From contig NC_135559.1 of the NCBI RefSeq assembly GCF_964340395.1, positions 15,456,063-15,493,562 of the forward strand: DNA of 37,500 bases. The letters run 5' to 3'. A model generated the notes under the pieces. That model saw nothing but the letters and a program-made list of their open reading frames with translations, ran no database searches and was not told the origin of the DNA. The stretch is from Glandiceps talaboti (Eukaryota > Hemichordata > Enteropneusta > Spengelidae). Shown here one piece after another: positions 12,218-23,875 of the stretch. Within the stretch, counting starts at the first letter, position 1. Every line of letters starts with the position of its first letter. A program made the position numbers and the translations under genes.

Positions 12218-12482
12218 TGCCGGTGGCCGAGTGGTTAAACCACTTGCCTTTTACCACTGCGGTCGGGGTTTGAACCCATCCAGGGTTTGATTAAATTTAT
12301 CATGCTGTAAGTAAGAAGAGTGTCATTCAGTTTGACTCTACAGCACAACGAAGGCTTTCCCTGGTGTCCTCCTGCATTAACACTGAACCTACAAGGGATG
12401 GTCTTCATTGAACCTCTTGTGAGATAAGTGTTTATATACTTAAAGAACTATCCAGTATAGATATATAAATAAAGATTATTTT
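12218..12482 (+). mobile_element. tRNA-derived SINE
   Basis: The head looks like a tRNA gene: GGTGGCCGAGTGGTTAAACC (12222-12241) carries a box A, and GGGGTTTGAACCC a box B about 35 bases on, the spacing of an internal RNA polymerase III promoter. There is no matching acceptor stem or CCA-side half, so it is not a working tRNA gene. An unrelated body of about 180 bp follows, with TTTCCCTGGTGTCCTCCTGC and ending TAAATAAAGATTATT. The GCCGAGTGG head resembles type II (Leu/Ser-like) tRNAs; I cannot name the SINE family. Confidence 0.75.
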
Positions 12483-12664
12483 GATGAGAGGGTGCCCTTG
12501 AATATTAACGGACGAGAATTGCAACTGATTACCTTTTACTCTGTTCGAACATGTGGGGTTTGATATTTATGCAATATTTAATTATTATCAAAATATCGTA
12601 GAAATGCCTGGCTCCGCTTCGCTTCACATGTTGTGATTCTTTTTATGAGAGAACAGATCTCGAG

Positions 12665-12814
12665 ACAGAGCGGGACAGAGACAGACAGACAGACAGAGAC
12701 AGCCAAACAAAACGACAAACAAACAAATAAACAAACAAACAAACAAAGTCAGACAGATACAGACAGACACACAGTCAGATAGACGAAAAGACACAGGCAG
12801 ACAGACAGACAGAC
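12665..12814. repeat. Imperfect (ACAG)n/(ACAA)n simple repeat
   Basis: ACAG units flank an AAAC block; it directly adjoins the LINE remnant that begins near 12832. Confidence 0.85.
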
Positions 12815-12831
12815 ATGCCTTCATAACAGTT

Positions 12832-13033
12832 CGATTAGATTACTGTAATATTTTACTGTATGGTATTCCTTTATATGAGATTCACAAACTCCAAATCATT
12901 CAAATCTCAGACTTGTCAACAGATAAAAAAAATGTGACCATGTTCCTCCAATTCTTCATGATTTACACTGGCTCCCAGCTCAATTCACAATTTTATGTAT
13001 TATTTTTATAGTTAAACCACTTGCGAGAAAAAG
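12832..13033 (+). pseudogene. LINE reverse transcriptase remnant (C-terminal part)
   Basis: Translating from 12832 gives RLDYCNILLYGIPLYEIHKL. After one frameshift near 12935 it continues DHVPPILHDLHWLPAQFTIL and then CIIFIVKPLARK. The order of R-L-D-Y-C-N, L-L-Y-G, and H-W-L-P is the conserved end of the reverse transcriptase of CR1/L2/Jockey-type non-LTR retrotransposons. The catalytic part upstream is absent, so the copy is 5'-truncated and dead. A likely 3' tail (TAAAGATTATGATTATGG) follows near 13950. Confidence 0.75.
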
Positions 13034-14621
13034 AAGACCGAGGCAGGGTATTTAAGTGATTCAATCTCACCAGAAAACTGTTTTTTTCTTCTTGGCCTTA
13101 AAATAGGTTTATAATGAGTGCAGAGTTCACAAACAGGTGGAATATTTATCATCGTTTCAATTTCGTTCAAATATGGACTTATCGTTTTCAAATTTCACAC
13201 ACTAATGAGCAGATGAATAAAGAGAAATCGTGTGTTTTTAGATTTTCGATTAGAAGTTTAAAAAGTATGATATTGACCTAGAACCGTCTCCTTTTTACCG
13301 TGTTCTTTTCCGATTTCTCTTGATAACAAACTACCACTGTTTGTTGCAAGGCTTGTACATAATCATTTATCTAGCTCTGTATCTCAGGATATAAATACAC
13401 TCTCACATATTTATCAAGTGTAATAATCTATAATTTATATCCAAATGTGTGGTCAAAATATGGAAAATAGACCAAGCCTCGCCTAGCCTACGAAGAAAAT
13501 TTCGCGACAATGTATCAATAATGGTGACCTATACATTGACCTCTATATAATTAGTGTACAGTGAGGGCGCGCCACTCAACGAAATCTTGATAATTTTCCC
13601 GTAGTACTAGTAGGAATGTGTAAACTCGTGGTGGGGCAGAAGGAAGTTCAACACGCACATGCCATATCCCGGGTATGTAGGGGATCACGAAAGCCGAGTG
13701 AAGTCGAGGATGGCAAGCTTTCCTGCGCTCAGAATAGGAGGCGTGGCGGGCATTTCAACAACATTTTTGACAAGTAACTTTCATTGGGACTTGACAAATC
13801 ACAGATTATAGAGCTAAATTTCTTGCATAAATCATGAAATTCCGTACGGAAGGCATTCAGTCTAAATCTGGTACTAGTATGTTTCTAATATCGATATATT
13901 TTAAACAGTTTTTTGTATGTCTTGTCAATGTAATGCCCTTTATAAGAATTAAAGATTATGATTATGGTTATAATTCAATTCAATTCTGTTCATGCATCTA
14001 ACATTCCTTGTAAAACTCATGGAAACATATTGATGGTAGCGGTCAGTGTCTCCTTCCAGTTTTGACACACTGTTTTAAATGATTGTTCGTTGAATATGTT
14101 ATTGGAGATATAGACAATGTTAAAAGCAGGAGGTAAAACAATACAACTAAGCAGGAAGTACTTCAACTTTTTTAAATGTCGGGACCAAAAGTATGAGCTC
14201 TGGTGCTATATTGATGTATCATTTGATTAAAAATATGCACTTCTGAGACCTAACAAATATATCAATTTTAGAATAGGTGGGTAGGTAGATTTTTCATATT
14301 TTTATTTTTTTAAATATTTTTTTTTCATATGTGTCTAGCTCAGGTAGTTATGTTTTCCATTGTTTTCCATGTGGTCTCTGTGTCTTGGTTTCTTCCCATT
14401 ACATGTACTGCCATTACAGGTTAGAAGAACACTTTTATATTCATATTGTCTTTTTAAGTTGATATCAGTTTTCACATCCACTATTTCTTGCGAGACTTTT
14501 TCACAATCGTATTATTATTTTTTCTCGAATACGTACAAAAAAGTTTACAGTCATCGTGAAAAACTAGATGGGGTCGGGTAACCGAAACCAAACATATTTT
14601 TTATTAGGCCTGATTAAATTA
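13034..14621. other. Intergenic stretch, probably LINE 3' region then unique sequence
   Basis: Up to about 13985 this may be the 3' part of the LINE remnant, ending in TTAAAGATTATGATTATGG and ATTCAATTCAATTC, a common type of LINE 3' microsatellite tail. From 13985 to 14621 I see only AT-rich sequence with T and A homopolymer runs and no convincing exon. Confidence 0.45.
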
Positions 14622-14629
14622 GAAACATT

Positions 14630-14926
14630 GGAAAGGAGAGCTCAATCGAGTGAAATTTCAACATTGGCCTAATACAAAAGACGAAATAAGGACTTGTCTT
14701 TAGATGCCTTTAGAGAATTGTCATATCTGAAGAAAATTGAATGAGACAACATGAATGTGGAACTTCACACTGTAATAGTTTCAAAACTGTAATAACAATA
14801 GAATGAAATGAAGATACCCCGGGGAATGGGGGGGGGGGGTAAATAACACAGTCCAAAACACAACACCTAATCGGCAGGCTAAAGTGCAACACAATCAGTA
14901 TTGATACTTACACTAGCATGAGTTCC
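14630..14926 (-). pseudogene. Inverted, diverged fragment of sulfatase exon 7 end and intron 7
   Basis: The reverse complement matches 3879-4150 of sulfatase copy 1 (and 32978-33250 of copy 2). The first 42 bases, covering the last 15 bases of exon 7, its GTAAGT donor and the start of the intron, are identical. The rest matches with substitutions and small indels, including a run of about ten G/C that is short in the gene. Homology stops at GGAACTC (14920-14926), where transposase-derived sequence begins. It encodes no usable protein; frames in it are relics or chance. Confidence 0.8.
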
Positions 14927-15882
14927 AAGAACAAGAATCTTCTCTTACCAGTTTTACGACGTGTGAAAGGGGCATTATTAATTTAACTTTTTTTGGCAAC
15001 AATAGATCTTGTATATTGAAACCTCTATCTGCTAGTATTGCACCGCCTGCTTCCAACAAATCAATGAATCCAGATTTGCTAGTTATGTATCGATCGGAAA
15101 CATTTCCCGCCCACAATGTAGATAAAAAGGTGAATGCTCCTGACTCACAGTAACTAACAGTTTGAAAGTGTTGTGGGACTTATATGAACTATATCTTACA
15201 ACTTGGGCTTTTACATTTCTTGGTGTCTCAATGGAAAATTCTGTACAATCTATGATTGCTCTGACATTGGGAAACTTTAATCTGAATGATAGGGGCATGT
15301 ATTTATTAACTAGTTGTCTGGATGGCCATACCATACGCTTAGATAATACTGTACTCATGTAAGTAATCCAAGTGGTAAATATCTGTGAAACCCTTGATTG
15401 CGACACCCCAAACTGATCACTCATAAAAACAGTAAGAAGACCTAAACGAAAACGAAAGTGTCAATATATATTCTTCATATATACTTAATTTTCTTTGTGG
15501 TCCACTCTCCTTTCCTTTATTTCTCTGATAATTATTTGCTTGTGCACTTTCCTTTCCACTCCAATACTTCAGCTTCATCTCACTTTCATCTAGAATACTG
15601 AAGAAATTATTTAATTTCTCTTTACTGGGCACACCAGTATACTGACTGACAGAGGAATCTGATTCAACTACCTTTTCAATAAAAAGGTCACAGAGTAACT
15701 TACTTTTATTAGAAAGTGTTCTGGTCATAGACTCATTTTCCTTAATATATTTATCTATCTCAGCACATGTTATATCAGTTTGAGTTCCTGTACTTGTAAC
15801 TGTACTGTTCCTGTTATTATTGTTATTATTGTTATTATTGTCACTTGTTTCACATTTTCCAGCATTCCTATTGCAAGCTGTA
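14927..15882 (-). pseudogene. Harbinger (PIF/HARBI1-like) transposase relic
   Basis: DDE_4-type transposase broken by frameshifts. In minus-strand order: TQTDITCAEIDKYI and a Cys/Asn-rich lead (15740-15882); VSQYTGVPSKEKLNNFF (about 15640); RKLSIYEEYILTLSFSF; a frameshift near 15440; MSDQFGVSQSRVSQIFTTWI with the helix-turn-helix; WPSRQLVNKYMP; VRAIIDCTEFSIETP with the first catalytic Asp; KSHNTFKLLVTV; a frameshift near 15145; AGNVSDRYITSKSGFIDLL; AILADRGFNIQD with the second catalytic Asp; then a third frameshift near 14960. The last catalytic Glu and everything after it are missing because the element is cut at 14926 where the sulfatase fragment starts. No terminal inverted repeats or target duplications could be identified. 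It cannot encode an active transposase. Confidence 0.85.
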
Positions 15883-16700
15883 TGTACTCAGTTCAAACAA
15901 TACAGGTATCACTATAATTACATTTAGAAAGGGACTGTGTATAAACATTGACTAGTGCATGATCATGGGGGCTTTTAGTAGTATTAGTGTTGCTCACATA
16001 CATAAATAATATCACTGGACACAGATGTAACAGTAACCAACGTTATTATTGTTCACAATGATTTCAGGACAATCTTGAATTTTGACCGTAGTCAATACAA
16101 ATAGTTTAGAAATACAATTTCTTGAAAGTATTTACAAAGTTCAGTAAGTAAGTCTTTCTGGAAATATTACAGTAAAAGATATATACAAAAGTATTCTACA
16201 AAGTTCTTACAATGCTAATACAAAGTTATTACAGTTACAAAGTTACTATAAATGTTCATAAAGTGTCTATTGTTTAATAAAGGATACCTAGCTTTAAAGT
16301 ATTCCACACAACTCTGCACAGTGATCACTAGTTGTAGGGTTTCAACAGCCGGTAATCGTGACGGCTTGTTCAGCAATCTGACGACACACACACAACTACA
16401 GCAACTCTACCCGTATATAGCAATTGTAGAATTAGGTAATCAGGAAAGCGTTCGATGATAGGAAATATCAATCAATGAAGGTAATCACGGGATAGCGTTG
16501 ACAGTCGTTGATAATTACAGGAAATGTTCAACGGCAAATGGCTAACATAACGCATTTACAGAACTTGGCTCACTATATCTACATGCGACAATGACGAAAG
16601 ACTGTCTCATTTGCATAAAGCACATGGTCTCTTCGAGGATACAGAATAGTTGACCAAGAAATCAAAAGTATCAGCAAGTCAAACTTCTTGTAAAACTCTT
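15883..16700. other. Stretch between transposase relic and minus-strand ORF
   Basis: No recognisable coding sequence. It could be an intron or 5' part of the Harbinger element, since TACATACAG (minus strand) precedes the transposase lead, but the polypyrimidine tract is weak. Confidence 0.35.
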
Positions 16701-16701
16701 G

Positions 16702-17034
16702 TTAATCAATCTGGTAATCTGGTGTTCCGGCGATGACTGGAACACACCGAGATAAAGAAATTAAGGGTTTGTCGTTATACTGACCATACAATACTAAATC
16801 AAGTATAAGACCATAGGCATTGGTACTTGACGCAACATCAAGTTCACTGGCTTCGCTGACTACATGTACATGAATTATCTTCGACCCAACATCATTAACT
16901 ATGTCGATCAGCTCCTTTTGCTTTCGAACATCAGCTTCCTTGGTCCTAAAATTCAGTCTGTTCATTAACGATAAACGGCCGAATCCATGAAATTTAGACG
17001 TGTGCACAGTTAGAAGCAACTCGGTTTCCGCCAT
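16702..17034 (-). CDS. Unrecognised 110-aa open reading frame
   Basis: An ATG in reasonable context (AACGTATGGCGG) opens 110 codons ending in TAA. The protein is mixed charged/hydrophobic without signal peptide, membrane segment or cysteine motif: it starts MAETELLLTVHTSKFHGF, has a Lys/Arg-rich middle (RTKEADVRKQKELIDIV) and a hydrophobic stretch (YGLILDLVLYG). Composition looks more protein-like than the simple-repeat frames in this window. I do not recognise it. It lies 0.8 kb upstream of the Harbinger relic on the same strand, so it could be a second protein or lost exon of that element, a host exon, or chance. The (GTT)n array just before the ATG would be its 5' flank. Confidence 0.35.
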   Translation of the reverse strand: MAETELLLTVHTSKFHGFGRLSLMNRLNFRTKEADVRKQKELIDIVNDVGSKIIHVHVVSEASELDVASSTNAYGLILDLVLYGQYNDKPLISLSRCVPVIAGTPDYQID

Positions 17035-17039
17035 ACGTT

Positions 17040-17098
<59 letters not shown>

Positions 17099-17099
17099 A
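17040..17099. repeat. (CAA)n microsatellite
   Basis: About nineteen CAA units, immediately upstream (on the minus strand) of the ORF at 16702-17034. Confidence 0.95.
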
Positions 17100-17259
17100 A
17101 CACATCACATGACCATCCAAAAGCACAAGCCAAGACGAACGTTGGTGGCGTCATACTACCAAACCTCTACACTATCATCATTATCCCTTATTGATATAAT
17201 TCTCACTTTGGCAGGTCTGTTATCGAATTCATCATTTTTACAGGGAGTACTAGTACGTG

Positions 17260-17660
17260 TTATATACTTGTGAGATTATCCACTCTATTCTGAATTCGAT
17301 TCTTATTTAGTAATGACATTTCTAGTATGGATGACGAATTCTCAAAAGTATCAACTTGATTCTGAATCCAATTATGATTGACTGATAGCGTACAATGGAG
17401 ATGTTGAGAATTCGATTCTTATTCTAAAAGTATCAACTTGATTCTGAATCTAATTCGGATTGAGCAATAGCGTTTCAATGGGGAGGTTGAGAATTCGATT
17501 CTACTTAGTGTCGATTTGATTCCGAATCCGATTCGGATAAAGCAAATTATCCTGCCAATGCTATCCACTTTTTCAAATTCTTCAGCGTCGTGTCCAAGAA
17601 AACGATATCACCATGTAGAATATGTGTTCTGAAGGACATTTGCAATGTCGTCGGCAAATA
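17260..17660 (+). repeat. Dispersed ~400-bp repeat, copy A
   Basis: Shares both ends and order with 22545-22960: starts TTATATACTTGTGAGATT and ends GTCGTCGGCAAATA. Inside are about three diverged subrepeats of 75-85 bp built around AAGTATCAACTTGATTCTGA and GAGAATTCGATTCT, the last containing the near-palindrome CCGAATCCGATTCGG. It has no coding capacity. It may be a nonautonomous transposon, but terminal inverted repeats and target duplications are not evident. Confidence 0.8.
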
Positions 17661-18070
17661 GATCTATTCTTCTGCAAGAAAAATGATCCTTGGAAAAATA
17701 TCTGTAATTTCCCAAAACGCTCATTTGTAAAACACATCATATTGCAATGCACACTGATCATGCAGAAATCTGATTCTTGCTCGTACTGTTATATTTCTAA
17801 AAAGAGTAGGAGATCCCATATTGAGGAACTGTGTGCGAAAATAAGTAACCAGATTTTAAACCGAGTGCAAAACCATCGATTTTTGTTCCTATACACATTG
17901 CTGGAATGCGCAATTCTGGGGTATAGCTTTGAAACATGGTGTACCCTTAATTGGAAAATTAATTATATGAAACCATATGAAATTTGAAAGTTATACTTAG
18001 GATATTGGTTGACAATCGACAATAATTAATTTTGCAAATGAGCTATTCAGATTATCAGCTCAATCAAAGT
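17661..18070. other. AT-rich stretch with a 121-codon frame of doubtful meaning
   Basis: From an ATG at 17622, inside the repeat, a + strand frame runs to 17987. It has Cys pairs (SCSYCYISKKSRRSHIEEL), but its start lies in the repeat and it matches nothing I recognise. It might be the eroded end of a transposon protein. I do not call it a gene. Confidence 0.25.
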
Positions 18071-20888
18071 ACATATGTACTTCTTTTCATCAATGCGTGT
18101 ACTAAATTATCTGAAATTTAAAGTATGCATTCTAAATATATTGCTTAACTCTCAAAGTGATTACTTATGCAAATTACACATTACAATCAATAATGACATA
18201 TTAAAAGTACATCAAACACGTCTGATTTATAAGATACAATGTAAAGCTAAAAATCAAAGGTTTATCGCAAAATAAATAATATACTAGTATAAAATATATA
18301 TAATATACTAGTATAAACACCAAACGACAGTGAGAAGAGCAATGTGCAAAGGGGAAAGAATGCAACCACGCAGAACCTTTGGCAATTATTTTGATTTACA
18401 ACTTTTAAAAATCAGAAGGGAACATCTTTCTACAACATGACAAGTTTTCTTAGAAGACACATGTCGTCAAAAACTAGACTTCTGTGTGACTAATGGATGA
18501 AATAAATGTATGTATTTGCCTTGTTCTCTAAGTTATGTGTCCAAGATGTTTTAAAGAGTCACACCTATATACTACAATGTCTGCAATGTGCACAAAATAT
18601 CCTGGTTTTGATCATCTGCCCTTAATGTCAAGGTCAAGTTTAATGCCTCAAAAGAACACTTCCGCGTGATGATACAAGGGTAGACACTTGAATCAAGTCT
18701 GTATGTATACTCAGGTTTCAGAGTTATGCAATAAAATCATGATTTTTTTTACAATAGTCCACCATGCAGTACAAATTTATGTGAGCACCCAAATGTATAG
18801 CTAGCTTTTATATAAATTGCTCTTCTTCTGTGTTACCTGTAACCATGATTCATAAAGAATTGGCAGCACATAATTACAAGAAATGTCTGTGACATGGTAG
18901 AAATAGCTGCATTCTGATAATTGGCCCTGGAGATCAAAGTCAAAGGTCGTGGTCTAAAAATAAAGCTTGCCTCTGATAATATGCCATTGGTCACTTTAAC
19001 GGAGTCTCGGTCTCAAGGTCTTGAGTTATATAGTAAGTATTGATTTTCAACTATACATATGACCACCATTTGGTCAGCAATTGTTTTCCTTTCTTTGTTT
19101 GCCTTTTCTGTTTGTTCATTTATTTGTTTGTTTCTTATTTACTTATTCATATATTCATTGTTTTATTTGTTGACGGCAAGGCATCTATGAAATATTTTTT
19201 GCATGCATTGGCAGTGCAGTAAATTCATTACATATAGACGAAAAAGTTAGGGTCAAATTGAAAATAAAGAACAAGACACCAAACACAAGAACATACGGAA
19301 GAGTAGGGAGAGAGAGATTGGGGTAATTATAAATCATTAGACTGATGGACTAATTGAATTGATGTGAATTGAATGTATGCGACGTGTGCGGTGGATGCCC
19401 TGAATCTGAAGGATAGGGAGTGTGCTTCCAGAATATTGAATTTGTGTTGTGTTGATGAACGACATCATTAGTTGTGATAAGTTCAGAAAGGTATGATGTA
19501 CTTTGTCATTAACACATTTTTAACAATTTTATTCAAATTGTGGTTTTGTCACTCTTGGATGGTTGGCCAATCAAGCACCATCTGGCAGTAGTTGTCGTCT
19601 TTGTACCTTTGTTCACCTTTATTCTCAGATTCAGTAGTTGTGGTTACCGATTCAAATTATACACATTTTCTATGCGTTTTCACACCCATAGGGCCAGCGG
19701 AACTGATGGCAAACCTAACTGCATGATTTTCAGCTGTCGCAAACATGATAGTATCAGTTTTTAGACATAACAATTTCTTGTGGTCTATTTTAAAACGGCA
19801 AGAAATGCAGTAATTTGTGAACGGCTTGGGACTGAAACTTCTATCACTCGATTGAATCGAGGCGAGACTCGGCTAATTACTTTATTGGGCATTATGGCAC
19901 ATCATTCCTTTGGTTTGTATACATAGCAAAACCATCGGAATTACTATATTTAATCACTGTTAAACTAACGTGTTGATGTATGATTATACAACAATAATGA
20001 ATACTCTCTATTCGGTCACAGTCGCTAGATAAGTTAGTCTGTGGAATTTGAGCGTCTGGGTGTACCTGACACATTATGATGTGAATGATGCTGTTGTTCC
20101 TTCGATAAAAAAGTAATGCCAGGTATCAGACCACCCACGTTTGGTATGTGGCCGTCCGTATGGTAACATTTAGATGTTACGCCCTAACATTTTCTTCATT
20201 CAGCCAACGAGTCGACAGATTATAACTATTGGAGAATAACATAATTATAACAGCGTCGGTAATATCAAAGAAAAATTGCAGAAAGTAATGGTAATTTTGA
20301 AAGTTTTGACTAATATTTCGGACACAGCAGAACCAGTGACGTAGCCGCACATTGTCGTAACATAGACGCGCGTTATCTTGAAGTAGAACGACCAGAGTAT
20401 ATATATTGCATATGTTTTTGTTCTAAATGGCTCGTGCATGGTACAACAAAAAGTATTCCCTATTTCCCGCATCGTCATATATATGCTATACATCAATGGC
20501 AAGCCTACTTTCCATAATGTCACCTTACAAACATACATATTTCAAGACAAAAATATCCAAAATAACCCTACATCGTTTTAACTATATGACGTTTTTGCAG
20601 TCATTCAACAATACCAATTCACCAACCTTTTAAACATAGAAGTATTTACTAATGACGTATTGTTAGACGTTCTTTGGCATCCTGATATAACTTGATTGAT
20701 TAAACCTGCACTAGATATAACTGAGGTGTTGTTTCTAAAGGTGCCTGGAAATGGGCTTTACGCCCATTGGTTTACTTGAATAAATAAATATTATTATTTT
20801 TGATCAGACAACACCACAAAAATCAGTCAATTGATCAATATCACACAAAAAATAAGTCTTATTTCACCACAAAATAATCATTCAATCT
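18071..20888. other. Intergenic stretch without recognisable gene
   Basis: AT-rich sequence. Around 18620-19080 two loosely similar segments share AAGGTCAA/AAAGTCAAAGGTC and a following GAGTTAT-ATA-GT region with ACCACCAT, suggesting an old duplicated repeat. Near 20710-20790 GGGCTTTACGCCCATTGG precedes AATAAATAAATATTATTATT, which looks like a retroelement 3' end. No supported coding exon was found. Confidence 0.45.
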
Positions 20889-20951
20889 TTCAATCAGTTA
20901 ATCAATAAATCGATCGATCAATCGATCAATCAATCAATCAATCAATCAATC

Positions 20952-20996
<45 letters not shown>

Positions 20997-20997
20997 G
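20889..20997. repeat. (ATCA)n microsatellite
   Basis: About 25 AATC/ATCA units with a few CGAT interruptions at the left end, at the end of a stretch of looser ATCA-containing sequence from 20800. Confidence 0.9.
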
Positions 20998-21823
20998 TTT
21001 CACGCTAGCTTATCCCTGTGCGCCAGTGATTCAATAATATTCAGGCAATACAATATTACGAGTAAGTCATTTTATCTTTTAAAAATGACAAAAAACGTTC
21101 CTAGTTGTATATAGTGCATCTTTAAAACCATACCATATGTGTATTCATCGCTATACTAGTATCCAATATTTTATTTTCATCTGTTTCAAGTCATGGAAAT
21201 TTCCAAAACGTTTTAGACTATAATGATCAATCTATGAGTAACTCAAAATGACATTTATTCCCTAATGGCCTAATACTTTAAAATATTTAAAATACCAGTA
21301 TTTAACAAGACCTTATTTTCATGACTTTCTCTTCATTTATTGTTGTGTTTATTACATTCTGCCGAAAGAGTAAATATGGTTGTCACTATTGACGACGTAT
21401 TACTGCCTCATCAAATACAAATGAAATGATAGCGGCATGTTATCAATTTATAATGTTGAAACCAATATTATTGGGAACAAGTCGAGTTCTGATATGAGTT
21501 TACCAGGTACAATATTTGTAGTGAATAAATTATTATCTCTACATCAAGGAAGAGTTAGCTATTAAAGTATTATTCAAAACCTGTATCAGATTAGGATTGA
21601 AAATGCTTTATTTATTTTGTTTCTCAGTATTCTTTCGAAATAATCAAGAAATTCAATGTTTAGTACTTGTTGCACCAAACCACTGAAAAACCTCTGTCAA
21701 CAATTATTTTAGACAATATGTTTGGTGTTATGGCCGGACAAAGATTCATGATGACGATAATGATGACGTCGACGACGACGATGATGCATGTTGCTTCTCT
21801 CTACAATGTTTGTCTATTTTGAT
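20998..21823. other. Intergenic stretch without recognisable gene
   Basis: AT-rich; only a short GATGATGACG/GACGAC trinucleotide patch near 21750-21785 stands out. Confidence 0.5.
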
Positions 21824-21886
21824 GTTTGTTTGTTTGTTTGTTTGTTTGTTTGTTTGTTTGTTTGTTTGTTTGTTTGTTTGTTTGTG
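21824..21886. repeat. (TTTG)n microsatellite
   Basis: About fifteen TTTG units, followed 26 bp later by a CTGT array. Confidence 0.95.
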
Positions 21887-21912
21887 TCTGGCTGTCAGTC
21901 TTTTTAGCTGGT

Positions 21913-21940
21913 TGTCTGTCTGTTTGTCTGTGTGTCTGTG

Positions 21941-21988
<48 letters not shown>
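21913..21988. repeat. (CTGT)n microsatellite
   Basis: CTGT units, at first mixed with TTGT and GTGT variants, then pure. Confidence 0.95.
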
Positions 21989-22161
21989 ATTTACAGCATT
22001 CCACATATGCACATTATATTGTTTAGTGTCCGTTGTGGTGATGGTCGAATGGTAGAAATATTTATCACAAGATTTCGCATTATGCCGACTCATCTGGAAG
22101 CTTAATAAATAGAAACCTCATTGGGGTGTCAATACCAATATTATTCATGATGAGATTATTA

Positions 22162-22280
<119 letters not shown>

Positions 22281-22544
22281 AAAATCTGTCATAAACAATC
22301 AGTCGGTAGTATATTTTATTTTTTGCGGAAATTGACACATGTTTGTGTTTTGTATGATATAATTCCACATCGAGTATTTTTGTAATTTTGTATTGTACTT
22401 TTAAAAGCCTAATTGAGGTATACATTTATAATTTTGTAGTATTATAACAACAGTGGACTAGAAGATCATGTTATCGTGATGTCGTTAATTTTTGCCCAGT
22501 ACTGCTCCATACTCTACGATGTTTGCGGGCGCATCGTAAGCATC

Positions 22545-22960
22545 TTATATACTTGTGAGATTATCCACTCTATTCTGAATACGATTGTTATTTAGTAATG
22601 ACATTTCTAGTATGGATGACGAATTCTCAAAAGTATCAACTTGATTCTGAATCCAATTATGATTGACCGATAGCGTTCAATTGAGATGTTGAGAATTCGA
22701 TTCTAATTCTAAAAGTATCAACTTGATTCTGAATCTAATTCGGATTGAGCAATAGTGTTTCAATGGGGAGGTTAAGGAATTCGATTCTACTTCGATTTTT
22801 TAGTGTCGACTTGATTCCGAATCTGATTCGGATAAAGCAAATTATCCTGCCAATGCTATCCATTTTCTCAAATTCTTCAGCGTCGTGTCCAAGAAAACGA
22901 TATCGCCATGTAGAATATGTGTTCTGAATTGAAGGACATTTGCAATGTCGTCGGCAAATA
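22545..22960 (+). repeat. Dispersed ~400-bp repeat, copy B
   Basis: Direct-orientation copy of 17260-17660, 5.29 kb away. It differs by scattered substitutions and small insertions (for example CGATTTTT near 22795 and GAATT near 22927). Flanks beyond the shared ends are unrelated. Confidence 0.8.
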
Positions 22961-23250
22961 AGTCGGTAAAGACCCCAAAGGACCAGATGGGCTCATTAAA
23001 TTGATTGTGGTCATCATATACTAGTGTACGACGATCATGCCCAATATGGCCAGAAGTAATGAAATATTATATTAATCTATACATTTACAAAACTAGATTA
23101 ACACCGAAATCATAAAAAAGTTATTCTCTGCATGACAAATCTCTCAAATTTCCTACATCTGGAGTTAAAATTCAAACGTAATTCAAAAAGAATGCGCTGG
23201 TGAACTTGCTAAATTTTCATTCTTTTCTATGTGTAAATCTCTCTGTGAGG

Positions 23251-23396
<146 letters not shown>

Positions 23397-23605
23397 TACA
23401 GAAAGACGGTCTGTCGTTTAACTATTAGACAATCTATTCTGACATTCCATCCTTTAATAGAGAGCCTTTGAACAAAGTTAGCTGAATAGACCATTTATGG
23501 ATATACAAGGTTATACAGATATGTCTTCTATCTTCATATTCTGTCCCAGATCAAGTTTCTGTTTTCGATGTATACTTTTCCTTGGTCAGTGCACTAAGAC
23601 TTCTT

Positions 23606-23769
23606 CACACGGAGCCCGCAGGTGCTATGTTTGCCGGGCCTGGGTGACTCCAGGATAGCCTGTGGACTGACTGGGAAAGCCTTGACAGTCCCACAGGAAC
23701 GTGATATAGAGCGTGTAACATAACCCTGTCACATAGTCCCAAACCTGAATGGATCTCTGTAGCATTATG

Positions 23770-23809
<40 letters not shown>

Positions 23810-23875
23810 CATAACAGAAAATCGGTGGGAGCAATTCCCAGCACAAAATTAAAAAAAAAGAAAAAAGAAAAAAGA
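23606..23875 (+). mobile_element. SINE-like element, + strand copy with internal (GT)n
   Basis: Matches the reverse complement of 8383-8630: CACGGAGCCCGC, GGTGCTATGT, GACTGACTGGGAAAGC, GATATAGAGCGTG and GGATCTCTGTAGCATT follow in the same order, ending GCAATTCCCAGCAC and an A-rich tail to 23875. The GT run at 23768-23808 is expanded from a short GT run in the other copies. The element is 5'-truncated compared with 24318-24760. Confidence 0.75.

Noticed and set aside
12222-12290. Functional tRNA gene
   Set aside because: Boxes A and B are present, but there is no acceptor-stem complement, and the sequence continues into a SINE body.
17622-17987. 121-codon frame with Cys pairs
   Set aside because: It starts inside the dispersed repeat, and copy B of the repeat does not continue into it; no family is recognised. 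Left as a note, not a gene.
20245-20633. Overlapping 97- and 68-codon frames on opposite strands
   Set aside because: AT-rich chance frames without motif, splice context or codon bias.
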